A stretch of DNA of 60,335 bases from the NCBI GenBank assembly GCA_030828385.1, contig JAURCS010000017.1, positions 1-60,335 on the forward strand, written 5' to 3'. Below the pieces are notes generated by a model. That model was given only the letters and a program-made list of their open reading frames with translations. It had not been told where the DNA came from and searched no databases. The position numbers and the translations under genes were made by a program. Position 1 is the first letter of the stretch. Every line of letters begins with the position of its first letter. The stretch comes from Gammaproteobacteria bacterium (GTDB lineage: Bacteria; Pseudomonadota; Gammaproteobacteria; Pseudomonadales; Pseudohongiellaceae). Of the stretch, positions 17,629-26,466 are shown one piece after another.

Positions 17629-18015
17629 ATGTTCCTCACTATCAAAACCATTCACATGTGTTGCGCGCTGATCAGCTTTACCGGCTTTTTATTTCGTTCC
17701 TACCTGATGTTTATTGAATCAAAGTGGCTCAATCATAAATTAATACTGGTGACCCCTCATATCATTGATACCGTATTTTTATTCAGCGGCTTCAGTATGG
17801 CTTTTTTGCTAAACATAGGTTTGTTTGCACAGGGCTGGCTCACCATGAAAATTTTCCTACTGATGTTTTATTTGCTGTTTGTGGGAATTGCCTTAAGCAG
17901 GGGGGGCACAAAATATGTGAGGGTAACCGCTTTTTTCCTGGCGATTTTTACCTTTGTCTACATCGTCGGCATTGCAGTTAACAAGACAGCAATTAGCTGG
18001 TTTGCCTTGATTTGA
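17629..18015 (+). CDS. SirB2-family membrane protein
   Basis: A 128-residue protein with four hydrophobic segments. The pattern of an N-terminal KTIHMCCALISFTGFLFRSYLM helix and PHIIDTVFLFSG after the first loop matches the SirB2 family (invasion regulator SirB2 of enterobacteria, conserved widely with no settled function). No clear ribosome-binding site precedes the ATG. It follows the repeat region and converges with the amidohydrolase gene 58 bases downstream. Confidence 0.8.
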   Translation: MFLTIKTIHMCCALISFTGFLFRSYLMFIESKWLNHKLILVTPHIIDTVFLFSGFSMAFLLNIGLFAQGWLTMKIFLLMFYLLFVGIALSRGGTKYVRVTAFFLAIFTFVYIVGIAVNKTAISWFALI

Positions 18016-18073
18016 AGCCCATCAATAAAATATAGCACCTGAACTAATTATCACGGGCTTATTTCCTTACTCT

Positions 18074-19426
18074 TTATCTTACTCTGACCCCATTCTTGAA
18101 AACCATTGCCGGTTCCCGCAGGGTACTGAAATGCCGTAAAGGGCTGCCAGTCACGGTGATGATGTCAGCCAGCTTTCCCGGAGTGATGGTGCCGACTTCA
18201 TCACCTACGCCCATATATTCAGCAGCATCCGAGGTTGCCCATTTGATCGCTACCAGGGGTGACATACCAAGTTCAAATACCCAGGTTTCCAGTTCACGCC
18301 AGGTGGATTCACTGGCAGGGTGACCGAAGCTGCCTTCGTCACTACCAAAGACCATGATGACACCGCGCTCACTCAGACTCTGCAATTTACGCTTGATGGT
18401 GTCGGATGCAGTACGGGGTTGCACATTGAAATTCGCCCTGGCAATGGCCTGGCGAATATCCAGTTCCATGTCTGGCGGTAAATCGAGAAAGTTTTTTGGA
18501 TCATCCAGCCATTCGGGATCGGCCGCCAGTTCATCGGTATTTAAAATCATGCCGACAGTTGGATTCCAGTAAAGGGGAATGCCGCTGGCGATTCGTTGCT
18601 CAATAAGATCAAGGATGTCTTCTGGAAAGGTCGGCGTATCAACACCAATATGCTGAATTTCATCTACGCCAGCGATCAGGGCAATACGAATTTCATCGTC
18701 ATTGCGGCCATGTGCCGTCACTCGAATACCCGCTGCATGGGCCGTTCTTACAATAGCATTCACTATGTTCTGTGATTCCGGAACCGCGCCAAGAATCTTT
18801 ATAAAGTCCATGCCATCAGCAATCAGACGCCTGGTTTCATTAACGGCTTTCCTGTCATTATCTATGGGAATTATATGAGGCATGGTTTGCGGCACATCGA
18901 TGGGCATTAATGCGGCCCCAGCAGCATAGATAGTGGGACCGGGTAACTCGCCTTCTTCAATGCGTTGCCTCACCCTGGCAATATCCCGGGTGTTAACGGC
19001 CAGATCGCGCACACTGGTAACCCCGGCCATTAGAATCTGGTGTGCTGAAGCCGGAATGGTGACGTTGGCAAACTGATCTGAGTAGGTGGCAAACCAGTGA
19101 GCAAAATCAGGGTGACCACTGTAGAGCAGGTGAACATGGGGGTCCCATAAACCCGGCATCAGCGTCATTCCTTCCGTAGATACCAGTTGATAATCTTCAG
19201 GTACCGCAAGCCTGCCAATAGTCCCAACAGCTTCAATCCTGTTGCCATTGATCAGCACAATACTATTGCGCACTGGTTCTGCACCGCTGCCATCAATGAG
19301 CAAGCCACCAACCAGCGCGTATTTTGTGGTATCCAGCTGGGCCAAGGCCTGGTTTGACATGAGATTCAGACTGACTGCAAAAAACACCAGACAAAGCCTG
19401 AGTAATCGAAATTCGAAATATTTCAT
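18074..19426 (-). CDS. Exported amidohydrolase (imidazolonepropionase-like)
   Basis: A 450-residue metal-dependent hydrolase. The frame extends to 19648, but the ATG at 19426 begins a good signal peptide (ending QALAQ) and avoids overlap with the upstream gene. Core motifs of the HutI-like amidohydrolase group are present: GMTLMPGLWDPHVHL with the H-x-H pair, a Lys in FIKILGA, TAHGRND, GVDEIQHIG and FGSDEGSFGHPA with the metal-binding Asp, then the closing GTITPGKLADIITV. Exported members hydrolyse cyclic amides or peptides (several are prolidase-like). It is 28 bases downstream of another exported protein gene, probably one operon. Confidence 0.85.
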   Translation of the reverse strand: MKYFEFRLLRLCLVFFAVSLNLMSNQALAQLDTTKYALVGGLLIDGSGAEPVRNSIVLINGNRIEAVGTIGRLAVPEDYQLVSTEGMTLMPGLWDPHVHLLYSGHPDFAHWFATYSDQFANVTIPASAHQILMAGVTSVRDLAVNTRDIARVRQRIEEGELPGPTIYAAGAALMPIDVPQTMPHIIPIDNDRKAVNETRRLIADGMDFIKILGAVPESQNIVNAIVRTAHAAGIRVTAHGRNDDEIRIALIAGVDEIQHIGVDTPTFPEDILDLIEQRIASGIPLYWNPTVGMILNTDELAADPEWLDDPKNFLDLPPDMELDIRQAIARANFNVQPRTASDTIKRKLQSLSERGVIMVFGSDEGSFGHPASESTWRELETWVFELGMSPLVAIKWATSDAAEYMGVGDEVGTITPGKLADIITVTGSPLRHFSTLREPAMVFKNGVRVR

Positions 19427-19454
19427 GGGATCCAATATATGGTTTTTCTGGGTA

Positions 19455-20063
19455 TTAATCTGTGGAATTGTTGGCAACTCTGTCATAAACACGAACCAGC
19501 TCGATAGCCTCGGTGAAGCCTTCAGGATGGATATACATCTCGACCCTGAGGCGTTTTCCGGCATCCAGAATAGTGTAGGTTTCATTGGCAAAACCGCCAT
19601 CTCTGGGCCTTGCCTCAACCAATAATGTCTTGCCTTCCCAGTGTGCAAAAGAAAAGTCCTTTACCGTATCAAGACCGGTAAGGCTCACACTCTGGCTGCG
19701 TCCATCTGTATAGACCGGTCGCTGGTAATTGTCATCATAGGCGAATAAATACTGTCCCTCGCCGAATTGTGTTGTCAGGGTCTTATCATAAGAGATACGG
19801 TCATAGAGTTCCTGCTCAGCAGGTCCCCCTCTGAATCGATCTTCTTCGCATCCGAGCCAGCAACGACTGACTTTTTCGCCCATTGCCCGCAGTGCGCTTC
19901 CTACCTTTTTATCAGTGTTGTCACTAAGCTCAGTATTGATGACCCAGCGTCCGAAGTGTTCAGGGGAAGGATTTTCCTGTGCCTGGACAGAGTAAAAACC
20001 CAGGCACAATAAAAGTGCCAGTAAATGGCGGCATTGAGCGTTGATATGACTTTTCTGCGGCAT
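19455..20063 (-). CDS. Exported protein, distant relative of the DUF6152 partner domain
   Basis: A 202-residue exported protein with a signal peptide (ending VQAQE). The second half reads HWEGKTLLVEARP ... RLRVEMYIHPEGF, which parallels the HWEGDTLVVET ... MVSEYTFTDPE core of the DUF6152-associated domains elsewhere in the window, and the first half has an FGRWVINTELSD opening like D-x-S-G-x-W. The paired cysteines typical of that group are not conserved here (a CWLGC sits elsewhere). It is the first gene of an operon with the exported amidohydrolase and diverges from the NTF2-like genes. Function unknown. Confidence 0.6.
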   Translation of the reverse strand: MPQKSHINAQCRHLLALLLCLGFYSVQAQENPSPEHFGRWVINTELSDNTDKKVGSALRAMGEKVSRCWLGCEEDRFRGGPAEQELYDRISYDKTLTTQFGEGQYLFAYDDNYQRPVYTDGRSQSVSLTGLDTVKDFSFAHWEGKTLLVEARPRDGGFANETYTILDAGKRLRVEMYIHPEGFTEAIELVRVYDRVANNSTD

Positions 20064-20267
20064 GATTGAGCTACCCCCTCAAGAAAAAAGTGTAGACTTT
20101 ATGCGGATAAAAAGCCAGAAAGGGTACCTGCTGCATAATCTCTCCTTTATACTCGGCTGAGTATCAAGGGCAAGAACATTCATGTTTTAAATCCGGATGA
20201 AGCTAAAATATGATAAAAATCTCTTAGCGGACCCCTTACCCGAATTAATAAAAAACTGGAAATAAGT

Positions 20268-21038
20268 ATGTACACACCAAAAATCTTTGCAGGATTAATG
20301 TCACTGCTGTTGTTGATCTCGGCCTGCAGTGAAGAGGTTTCTTCGACTGTTTCAAGCGCCGGGGAAATGGATGCTGACGGCAGTGACCTGGTGTTATTGC
20401 AGGAGCGCCTGAATGACCTGCAGGAAAGAGCCCAAAGACTCAGGGACACAAAAGAGATTAAACGTCTCCAGCGCGCCTATGGTTACTATCTTGATGAGGC
20501 CATGTGGGATGATCTGACGGAACTGTTTACTGATAATGCCACAGTAGAATATGCAAGGGATGGTCTCTATCGCGGTAAAGAGCGTATTCGTGAATATCTT
20601 TATCGCTTGGGCGACAACCGGTCAGGACTGGCAACGGGACAGCTGAATGAGCATTTTCAGCTAATGCCGGTTATCACCTTGTCTGACGATGGTATGTCCG
20701 CGCAGGGTCGCTGGCGTGCATTAATTCTCACCGGGCAGTATCAGGAGTCTGCCTTGTGGGGTGAAGGGCCTTATGAAAATGAATATGTAAAGCAGGATGG
20801 TGTTTGGAAAATCAGTAAATTGCGCTGGTACCAGACCATCTTGGTGCCTTATAACGGCGCTTGGGGGCTGAATGAAGACGTCAATCAGGGGATTTATGTC
20901 TCTCCGGACTTCCCGCCCGATGAACCACAGACCGATAATTTTGGCTCCTGGCCGGAAACTTTCCTACCTCCCTTCCATTTCGATAATCCGGTAGGTCGCT
21001 ATATGCCGTCCGAATCAACCACTGAAGGAGAGGGCTAA
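20268..21038 (+). CDS. Lipoprotein with one NTF2/SnoaL-like domain
   Basis: A 256-residue predicted lipoprotein: the signal ends with LLISAC, a plausible lipobox. A short coiled-coil-like segment (residues 43-62) precedes an NTF2-like domain: IKRLQRAYGYYLDEAMWDDLTELFTDNATV is the classic entry, with GLYRGKERIREYL, a His in LNEHFQLMPVI and a final VWKISKLRWYQ strand. The C-terminal FPPDEPQ and FLPPFHFDNPV tail is shared with both domains of the next gene. Its stop codon overlaps the next ATG (TAATG), so the two are translationally coupled. Enzymes of this fold include scytalone dehydratase and ketosteroid isomerase; the substrate is unknown. Confidence 0.75.
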   Translation: MYTPKIFAGLMSLLLLISACSEEVSSTVSSAGEMDADGSDLVLLQERLNDLQERAQRLRDTKEIKRLQRAYGYYLDEAMWDDLTELFTDNATVEYARDGLYRGKERIREYLYRLGDNRSGLATGQLNEHFQLMPVITLSDDGMSAQGRWRALILTGQYQESALWGEGPYENEYVKQDGVWKISKLRWYQTILVPYNGAWGLNEDVNQGIYVSPDFPPDEPQTDNFGSWPETFLPPFHFDNPVGRYMPSESTTEGEG

Positions 21039-22369
21039 TGAACTACCCCAAACCATTACTCCTGATATGTTTATTGCTGACGTCGCTGAATGCCGGTGCA
21101 CAGGATGGCGTATTACTATCATTGGCAAAAGATATTGCCCAGGCTGAAATGGAAATTCAGCTACTGGAAGATGAAAATGAAGTGGAAAACCTGCAACGTA
21201 TTTTTGGATTTTATATCGACAAGCATCAATGGACCCAGGCAGCGGATCTGTTTACTGATGATGCAACGCTCGAAATTGGCGGCTCTGGAGTCTACGTGGG
21301 AAAAGCCAGGATCCTGGAATATTTCAAGCGCATGGGGGCAGAGGGGCCTCAGGAAGGAATTCTGAATGACCATATGCAATTACAGCCGGTTGTCCATGTC
21401 AGTCCTGACGGAACAGCAAAGGGGCGCTGGCATCATTTTTCCCAGCAGGCAGAATTACGCGTCAGTCATTTCTGGGGCACGGGCATCTATGAAAATGAAT
21501 ATCTCAGGGAAGACGGAGTCTGGAAAATCAGCAAGCTGCATCTTTACTCCACCATGCGAACTCCAGTTGATGATGGTTGGCATGTAACCGCATTACCCAG
21601 GTCGCAGCCGATTGAAGAATTTCCCCCAGATCGACCTGCGTCCGTTGATTATGAAAATTATCCGTCGGTTTATGTTGTGCCATTTCATTATGAGCACCCG
21701 GTGACATCGCCCTTTGTTCCCAACATTGCAGTGGAGGTGTTATCAGTTCCCACAGCAGAAACTCTTGCAGTCCAACTGGAAGAGCTGGATCACAGGCTGA
21801 GTCGACTGGAAGACGCGAATGATATTGAGCGCCTGCAAACTATTTACGGTTATTACCTTGCCCGCAACCAGTGGGATGAGCTCACCGGCATTTTTGCATC
21901 AGATGGCACCATTGAGATCGCCATGCGTGGCGTCTATCGAGGAGCCGCCAGTATTCGTCGAAATCTGAATCTCTATGGAGTGCAGGATGAGTTGCCCGGT
22001 GAATTACATAACCATATGCAATACCAGCCGGTTATCCATGTGGCAGATGATGGATTAAGCGCTAATTTACGTTCACGGGCTTTTAGTATGATGGGCAGTT
22101 TCGGTAATCAGGGACGTTTCATGGGCGGGACTTACGAGAATATTTTTGTGAAGCGAAATGGTCAATGGATGATGTTCAAGGATCAGCAAATCAACACCTA
22201 TTTTGCCGGTACTGATGATGGCTGGATCAATCTCACGCGTTCAAGCCCCCCGGGTATTACACAAAGTAATCCGCCGGACGAGCCGCCAACAATGGAGTTT
22301 GAAATGTACCCGAAAGCCTTTTTGCCTCCTTATCACTATGCCAATCCGGTGACGGAAGAACCGAAGTGA
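21038..22369 (+). CDS. Exported protein with two NTF2/SnoaL-like domains
   Basis: A 443-residue exported protein (signal peptide ending AGAQ) that contains two copies of the unit seen once in the preceding gene. Copy A (about 45-220) has VENLQRIFGFYID, LNDHMQLQPVV, VWKISKLHLY, FPPDRPA and VVPFHYEHPVTS; copy B (about 255-440) has IERLQTIYGYYLA, LHNHMQYQPVI, QWMMFKDQQI, NPPDEPP and LPPYHYANPVTE. Conserved His in the N-H-M-Q motif could be catalytic. The fold is that of small-molecule dehydratases and isomerases, but no reaction can be assigned. Confidence 0.75.
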   Translation: MNYPKPLLLICLLLTSLNAGAQDGVLLSLAKDIAQAEMEIQLLEDENEVENLQRIFGFYIDKHQWTQAADLFTDDATLEIGGSGVYVGKARILEYFKRMGAEGPQEGILNDHMQLQPVVHVSPDGTAKGRWHHFSQQAELRVSHFWGTGIYENEYLREDGVWKISKLHLYSTMRTPVDDGWHVTALPRSQPIEEFPPDRPASVDYENYPSVYVVPFHYEHPVTSPFVPNIAVEVLSVPTAETLAVQLEELDHRLSRLEDANDIERLQTIYGYYLARNQWDELTGIFASDGTIEIAMRGVYRGAASIRRNLNLYGVQDELPGELHNHMQYQPVIHVADDGLSANLRSRAFSMMGSFGNQGRFMGGTYENIFVKRNGQWMMFKDQQINTYFAGTDDGWINLTRSSPPGITQSNPPDEPPTMEFEMYPKAFLPPYHYANPVTEEPK

Positions 22370-22380
22370 TTCAATAGAAA

Positions 22381-22429
22381 AGTCGCAAGTTACAAGTCGC
22401 AAGTCACAAGTTACAAGTCACAAGTTACG
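22381..22429. repeat. Heptamer tandem repeat, seven units (AGTYRCA)
   Basis: Seven consecutive seven-base units of the form AGTCGCA, AGTTACA or AGTCACA (last AGTTACG), 11 bases after a stop codon. It is the longer sister of the array at 17206-17233. Confidence 0.8.
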
Positions 22430-22505
22430 AGGCGTTCAGGTGGGTTGTTAGGTAGGGGGGCGGGTTTAACAGCGATAGAGGCTTTAATCTCCAATGGCAT
22501 AATAC

Positions 22506-22531
22506 AAAAGGGGGCATTTAGCCCCCTTTTT
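22506..22531. terminator. Bidirectional Rho-independent terminator
   Basis: AAAAGGGGGC (22506-22515) and GCCCCCTTTT (22521-22530) around an ATTTA loop, with A and T flanks on both sides. It separates the NTF2-like operon from the convergent sugar dehydrogenase gene. Confidence 0.9.
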
Positions 22532-22553
22532 CTTTCATCTTTTTTCCGTTTTT

Positions 22554-23801
22554 CTAATCTGCCGGTTCTATTTTAAGGATGGCGCCGTCACGTTGTTCTG
22601 TGGCCAGGTATATAAATTCATCCGGGCCCATTTCAATATCCCGCACGCGCTGGCGCAGGTCAGTGATCAGGGATTCTCGACGTACTTCCTGATAATCACG
22701 ATTAAGCATGATGCGCTCCAGATGGCCGGTGCCGGGGATTTCTCCGGTACGCAAAGCACCGACAAGGATGTCATTTTTCCAGGCTGGCAGGGCATCGCCA
22801 GTGTAGAAAAGCATGCCGGAGACAGCTATTGCCGGCGTCCAGTAGACGATAGGTGGTTCGAAAATAGCATGGGTAGGGCGGTCATTGGTTTGCCATGGGC
22901 CAGGGTAGGTCCGTCCCAGGCTCACCAGAGGCCAGCCATAGTTATAGCCGGGTTTGATCCAGTTCAGTTCATCGCCACCATTGGGACCATTTTCATTCTG
23001 GAAGACTTCGCCGGTTTCAGGATGAATGGCGAGACCCAGAGCGCCACGATGGCCATAGGAAAATATTTCCGGGCGCGCCTCACTGTTGCCAACAAAAGGA
23101 TTGTCAAGCGGCGCGCTGCCATCATCATTAAGGCGCAGGACTTTGCCACTGAGAGTTTGCAGTGACTGAGGATCGGTACCGTTGGTGGTGACATAAAGTT
23201 TGCCATCATGGCCAAAGGCAAGTCGAGCCACACCATAAATGCCGGGGCCCGGATCAAAAATATCCGTAAAATTTTCCAGTGAGCTGCCGTTCCAGCGCGC
23301 ACGGCCGATGGCAATATTGTTGGTGCCTTCAGGTTTTGGCTTGGTGTAGCTAAGGTAGAGTAGCTGGTTGTTTTCAAAGTCCGGGTGTTTTACCAGATCG
23401 ATATAACCGTGGGAGGTGCCACCGGCACCGGATTCTCCAGCAAACACTGAAGGTGGTCCGCCCATGATCGGATCACTTAGCATTTCACCGTCTTCAATCA
23501 GGTAGATTTCGCCACGTCGTGTGATGACCAGCAATTTACCATCCGGAAGAAATTCCAGCGCCATCGGATACTCCAGTTTTGCCACAACAGAGACCTTGAT
23601 ATCCATGCCTTCTGCTGTTGGATAAATCCAGGGACCTTCTCCCATAGGAATATTTTCAAGCCCTGTGGGTGCGGTTGGGAACGGGCCGCTAAACGGGATG
23701 TCGCGCTGGGCATTAGCTGTCGCCAGCGGCAACAGGCATAAGGCGCCGACTAAAACAGGTTGTCTGAAAATGACTTTCAATAAAACAATGATAGAGTTCA
23801 T
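22554..23801 (-). CDS. PQQ-dependent sugar dehydrogenase (GSDH family)
   Basis: A 415-residue exported six-bladed propeller protein. After a signal peptide (ending ANAQ) come family motifs: LEYPMALEFLPDGKLLV, GRARWNG, LAFGHDGKLYVTTNGTD, EIFSYGHRGALGLAIHPETG, GPNGGDELNWIKPG-NYGWP and VYWTPAIAVSGMLFYTG. These match the soluble-glucose-dehydrogenase/YliI (Asd) group, which oxidises aldose sugars with PQQ and Ca in the periplasm and passes electrons to cytochrome c or quinone. No PQQ synthesis genes are in this window; two c-type cytochromes are (31.7 and 39.4 kb). Confidence 0.85.
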   Translation of the reverse strand: MNSIIVLLKVIFRQPVLVGALCLLPLATANAQRDIPFSGPFPTAPTGLENIPMGEGPWIYPTAEGMDIKVSVVAKLEYPMALEFLPDGKLLVITRRGEIYLIEDGEMLSDPIMGGPPSVFAGESGAGGTSHGYIDLVKHPDFENNQLLYLSYTKPKPEGTNNIAIGRARWNGSSLENFTDIFDPGPGIYGVARLAFGHDGKLYVTTNGTDPQSLQTLSGKVLRLNDDGSAPLDNPFVGNSEARPEIFSYGHRGALGLAIHPETGEVFQNENGPNGGDELNWIKPGYNYGWPLVSLGRTYPGPWQTNDRPTHAIFEPPIVYWTPAIAVSGMLFYTGDALPAWKNDILVGALRTGEIPGTGHLERIMLNRDYQEVRRESLITDLRQRVRDIEMGPDEFIYLATEQRDGAILKIEPAD

Positions 23802-23877
23802 AAGTAATTATTTCCCGTAAGTTTTATAATTATGGGGTGTTTATACCAGTTATACCGCGCTAAGTTAATGTTGTGAA

Positions 23878-24348
23878 TTAAAGAAATTTCCTGCTCAGGA
23901 AATCAATAATTTTTCTATTATAGGCTTTTGCAAGAGCAAGGGCTTTTTCTTCGCTGATATCACCTCGTTTTGCCATGCTTTTTGCTACATGCTCTGGCTT
24001 GCGAAACAGCGCGACAATGACTGGATCATCCAGATGATCATAATACTTTTCAATGGTCATTGTAGTGCGGGGATCTTTCCAGCCCCAAAGCGGCTTGTTG
24101 TCCTTACGCCTTATCAGGCTCTCGGTATCGCTCGGAATTAATGGTCTGTCTACATCATCCCAGATATTTCCCCCAAGGATTTCGACGTTTTTCTTGAGAA
24201 AATCCATGTCTTCAAAATGGCCCTCGGGATTGTCGGGCAGTCCGGAAAGTAAATCGTCTCCCATATGTACTCCTGCTTCATGCAGAGCCTTGGCAACCAG
24301 ACTGGAAGCACTGCGGTGGCAGCCCAGGATTACAAAAGTCTTGTTCAT
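23878..24348 (-). CDS. Sulfotransferase-like P-loop protein
   Basis: A 156-residue protein starting with VILGCHRSASSLVAKAL, the 5'-phosphosulfate-binding loop of sulfotransferases, followed by NPEGHFEDMDF and LWGWKDPRTTM, where the WKDPR segment matches the 3'-phosphate-binding strand. It is short for the family (usually 200-300 residues) and could be a minimal or specialised member. It follows a glycosyltransferase gene by 109 bases on the same strand, so it may sulfate a glycan. Confidence 0.7.
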   Translation of the reverse strand: MNKTFVILGCHRSASSLVAKALHEAGVHMGDDLLSGLPDNPEGHFEDMDFLKKNVEILGGNIWDDVDRPLIPSDTESLIRRKDNKPLWGWKDPRTTMTIEKYYDHLDDPVIVALFRKPEHVAKSMAKRGDISEEKALALAKAYNRKIIDFLSRKFL

Positions 24349-24457
24349 TACTCGGACTTCTCCTTTAGTGTGACTCTTTCACGAATTGCCAGAATTGCAG
24401 GAACTGACCATTCTCATTCACTGCGCGTAGAAAATAGTGGCCATCCCTGAGGCGATT

Positions 24458-25423
24458 CTAAATGGTGTTACTGAAAGAGAATGAGTCGGCTTTAGGCGTG
24501 GCTCTGGCAAACACAATAAAATCTTCCTGCACACCAATATCAATGTAACAAGCTTCTTCCGGCAATGACAAAACCGGGGCGATGTTCAGCTTTCCCAGAT
24601 CCAACAAGTCAGTCAGACTTTCTGATTGTGGTAATGGTGGTGGTCCGCCGGGATAATATTTCCGCAGGAATATTTTTTCACTCTGGCTCATCAGGGCGGC
24701 TTTACTCTCAGGGGGCTCCGCTGACTGGTTCCAGTAGTGCACTGCTTTTGCCTGGGCGACACACACGGGTATAACCCCTTTTCGCATCAGGCGACCACAT
24801 AAATCCGTGTCCTCGTAGTAAAGAAAAAAGTCTTCGTCAAAAATTGGCATGTTTTGCTGCATAAACCAATGATTGTCTGCCAGCAGGCAGGCGCCGGACA
24901 AAACCGGCTCACTAAATGGCACTTTTTCTTTCCAGAAGCGAACATGGCGTGCCTGGGCAAGCTGGCTCAGGTCAGGGTTTTCGGATAGTCCCTGGTTGGG
25001 AATATGTCGGTCTGAAAGTAACCACAGGGGATGACCCAGCGCCGGAGGGAGTTGCAGTGTGCAGGCATCATCCCAGTAAAAACGCGGCCCACATAGCGGC
25101 GCGTGAAGTTGTTTTGAGGCATCAAGCAGGTGTTTCAGACAATTTCTTTGCAGGCGCACATCGGGGTTAAGAATTAAAAGCCAGCGGGTTTTCAGGCTTT
25201 TGGCGGCCAGGTTGATTGCCGCGCCAAAACCGATATTGTGAGCAGGAGTGATAACTCTGGTGCTCTGAAACTCAGGCTGATCCTGATCAATATCATTACT
25301 GTTATCAATAATGATAGTGTCAGATACCTGATCTTTCAGGCGCGAAACAAGGGCGGCGGTGTCCTTGCTGTTACCATAATTGACAATGGCGGCAGTTACT
25401 TCTTGCTGGGCTGATAAGTCCAT
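24458..25423 (-). CDS. Glycosyltransferase family 2 protein
   Basis: A 321-residue GT2 enzyme related to rhamnosyltransferases (WbbL/RfbF type). It has AAIVNYGNSKD at the N-terminus, IIIDNSND, NIGFGAAINLAAKS and the metal-site equivalent LLILNPDVRL, then a SGACLLADNHWF and DEDFFLYYEDTDLCGRL acceptor-site block. It transfers a sugar from a nucleotide sugar to a growing glycan at the cytoplasmic membrane. ATG at 25423 is 11 bases after the stop of the RNase Z-like gene, so the two may be co-transcribed; the sulfotransferase-like gene follows. Confidence 0.85.
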   Translation of the reverse strand: MDLSAQQEVTAAIVNYGNSKDTAALVSRLKDQVSDTIIIDNSNDIDQDQPEFQSTRVITPAHNIGFGAAINLAAKSLKTRWLLILNPDVRLQRNCLKHLLDASKQLHAPLCGPRFYWDDACTLQLPPALGHPLWLLSDRHIPNQGLSENPDLSQLAQARHVRFWKEKVPFSEPVLSGACLLADNHWFMQQNMPIFDEDFFLYYEDTDLCGRLMRKGVIPVCVAQAKAVHYWNQSAEPPESKAALMSQSEKIFLRKYYPGGPPPLPQSESLTDLLDLGKLNIAPVLSLPEEACYIDIGVQEDFIVFARATPKADSFSFSNTI

Positions 25424-25434
25424 CAATAATGCAG

Positions 25435-26373
25435 TTAAAACTTATCCAGATCGTTGGCCAGAACCACCGCGCCGGAGTAGCTTCGTTTTACTTCAGCAAC
25501 AATGTCTTCTGCGCTCGCATTAAAAAACAGGATATGGGTCAACACTACCAGCCCGGGTTGGGCAATGTTGGCTATTTCCGCTACCTGGGTTGCACTGGTA
25601 TGGGAGTGGCCATGGTAATCCTGCCAGAATTCAGATTGCTGGCTTAGTCTGTCGCCACTGTAGACTTCATGAATGAGGAGGTCTGCCCCCCTGGCTTTTT
25701 CAGCCAGCGTCTCGCTGTAGGTAGTGTCTCCCGAGATCACAATAACTTTATCTGCGGTGGTGACTTTATAACCAAATGCCGGCCTGATCTCTCCATGGGG
25801 TACAGTAAAGGCCTCTACGGTGATATCGGCATTGGAAAAGACAATGCCGTCCTCGATTTCCGTAGCGCCGGCCAGATAACCCTGTCTGTCAGTGATAAGT
25901 TGCGGTGGGGTGCCGATGGTTCGAATATTGGCTTCAATCGCCAGCATTGAGTTCATGTTATCCACATACCCAGACAAGCCTTTTGGTCCAAACACGGAAA
26001 GCCTCTGCTGTCTTCCCCACCAGCGGTGGCCGGAAAGTTCCGCGATATCATGTATATGGTCACTATGCAGGTGAGTAATAAACAGATATTTGATGTCCTG
26101 AGGATACAATTCAGGAATATCATGGATTTCATTTGCCTGTGTAGCCCGTTTTACCATGCCGCCACCAGCATCAAAGACATAGGCCTCGCCGTTGGTGATA
26201 ATAGCAACACCGGGGCCGGTGCGTTGGGCGTCTGGAACGGGCGTGCCGGTGCCAAGAATGATAACCCGGGTTGGCTCAGTATTATCAGCAGCAAAGCTCC
26301 CTGAGGGTAGAGCCGAGGTTATAAATAACAGTAAAAATGAGCGGCTGAGTAAAGTAAATATTGCGTTTGGCAT
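25435..26373 (-). CDS. Exported metallo-hydrolase, RNase Z/arylsulfatase-like
   Basis: A 312-residue metallo-beta-lactamase-fold protein with an intact metal set: THLHSDHI (H-x-H-x-D-H), VISGDTTYSETL with the bridging Asp, VPHGEIRP, HGHSHTSATQVAEIA and LTHIL. The overall order (ILGTGTPVPDAQRTGP start) is that of the RNase Z/ElaC-arylsulfatase branch. The ATG at 26373 gives a clean signal peptide (ending GSFAAD), so it acts outside the cytoplasm and is not tRNase Z; longer starts at 26409 and 26418 are possible. Exported relatives act on phosphodiesters or sulfate esters. Confidence 0.8.
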   Translation of the reverse strand: MPNAIFTLLSRSFLLLFITSALPSGSFAADNTEPTRVIILGTGTPVPDAQRTGPGVAIITNGEAYVFDAGGGMVKRATQANEIHDIPELYPQDIKYLFITHLHSDHIHDIAELSGHRWWGRQQRLSVFGPKGLSGYVDNMNSMLAIEANIRTIGTPPQLITDRQGYLAGATEIEDGIVFSNADITVEAFTVPHGEIRPAFGYKVTTADKVIVISGDTTYSETLAEKARGADLLIHEVYSGDRLSQQSEFWQDYHGHSHTSATQVAEIANIAQPGLVVLTHILFFNASAEDIVAEVKRSYSGAVVLANDLDKF

Positions 26374-26466
26374 GAAGAATATTATTGTTGTTGAAGGCGA
26401 AAGAAGCATAAAGAACATCTGCTACAATGGCAAGAATCACCAGCAGTCAGAGTTAATAACCTACCC

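Noticed and set aside
22381-22429. CRISPR-like array
   Set aside because: Units are seven bases and directly adjacent, with no spacers and no cas genes in the window.
25435-26373. tRNase Z (rnz)
   Set aside because: The motif order is similar, but a clear signal peptide sends it out of the cytoplasm, which rules out tRNA processing.
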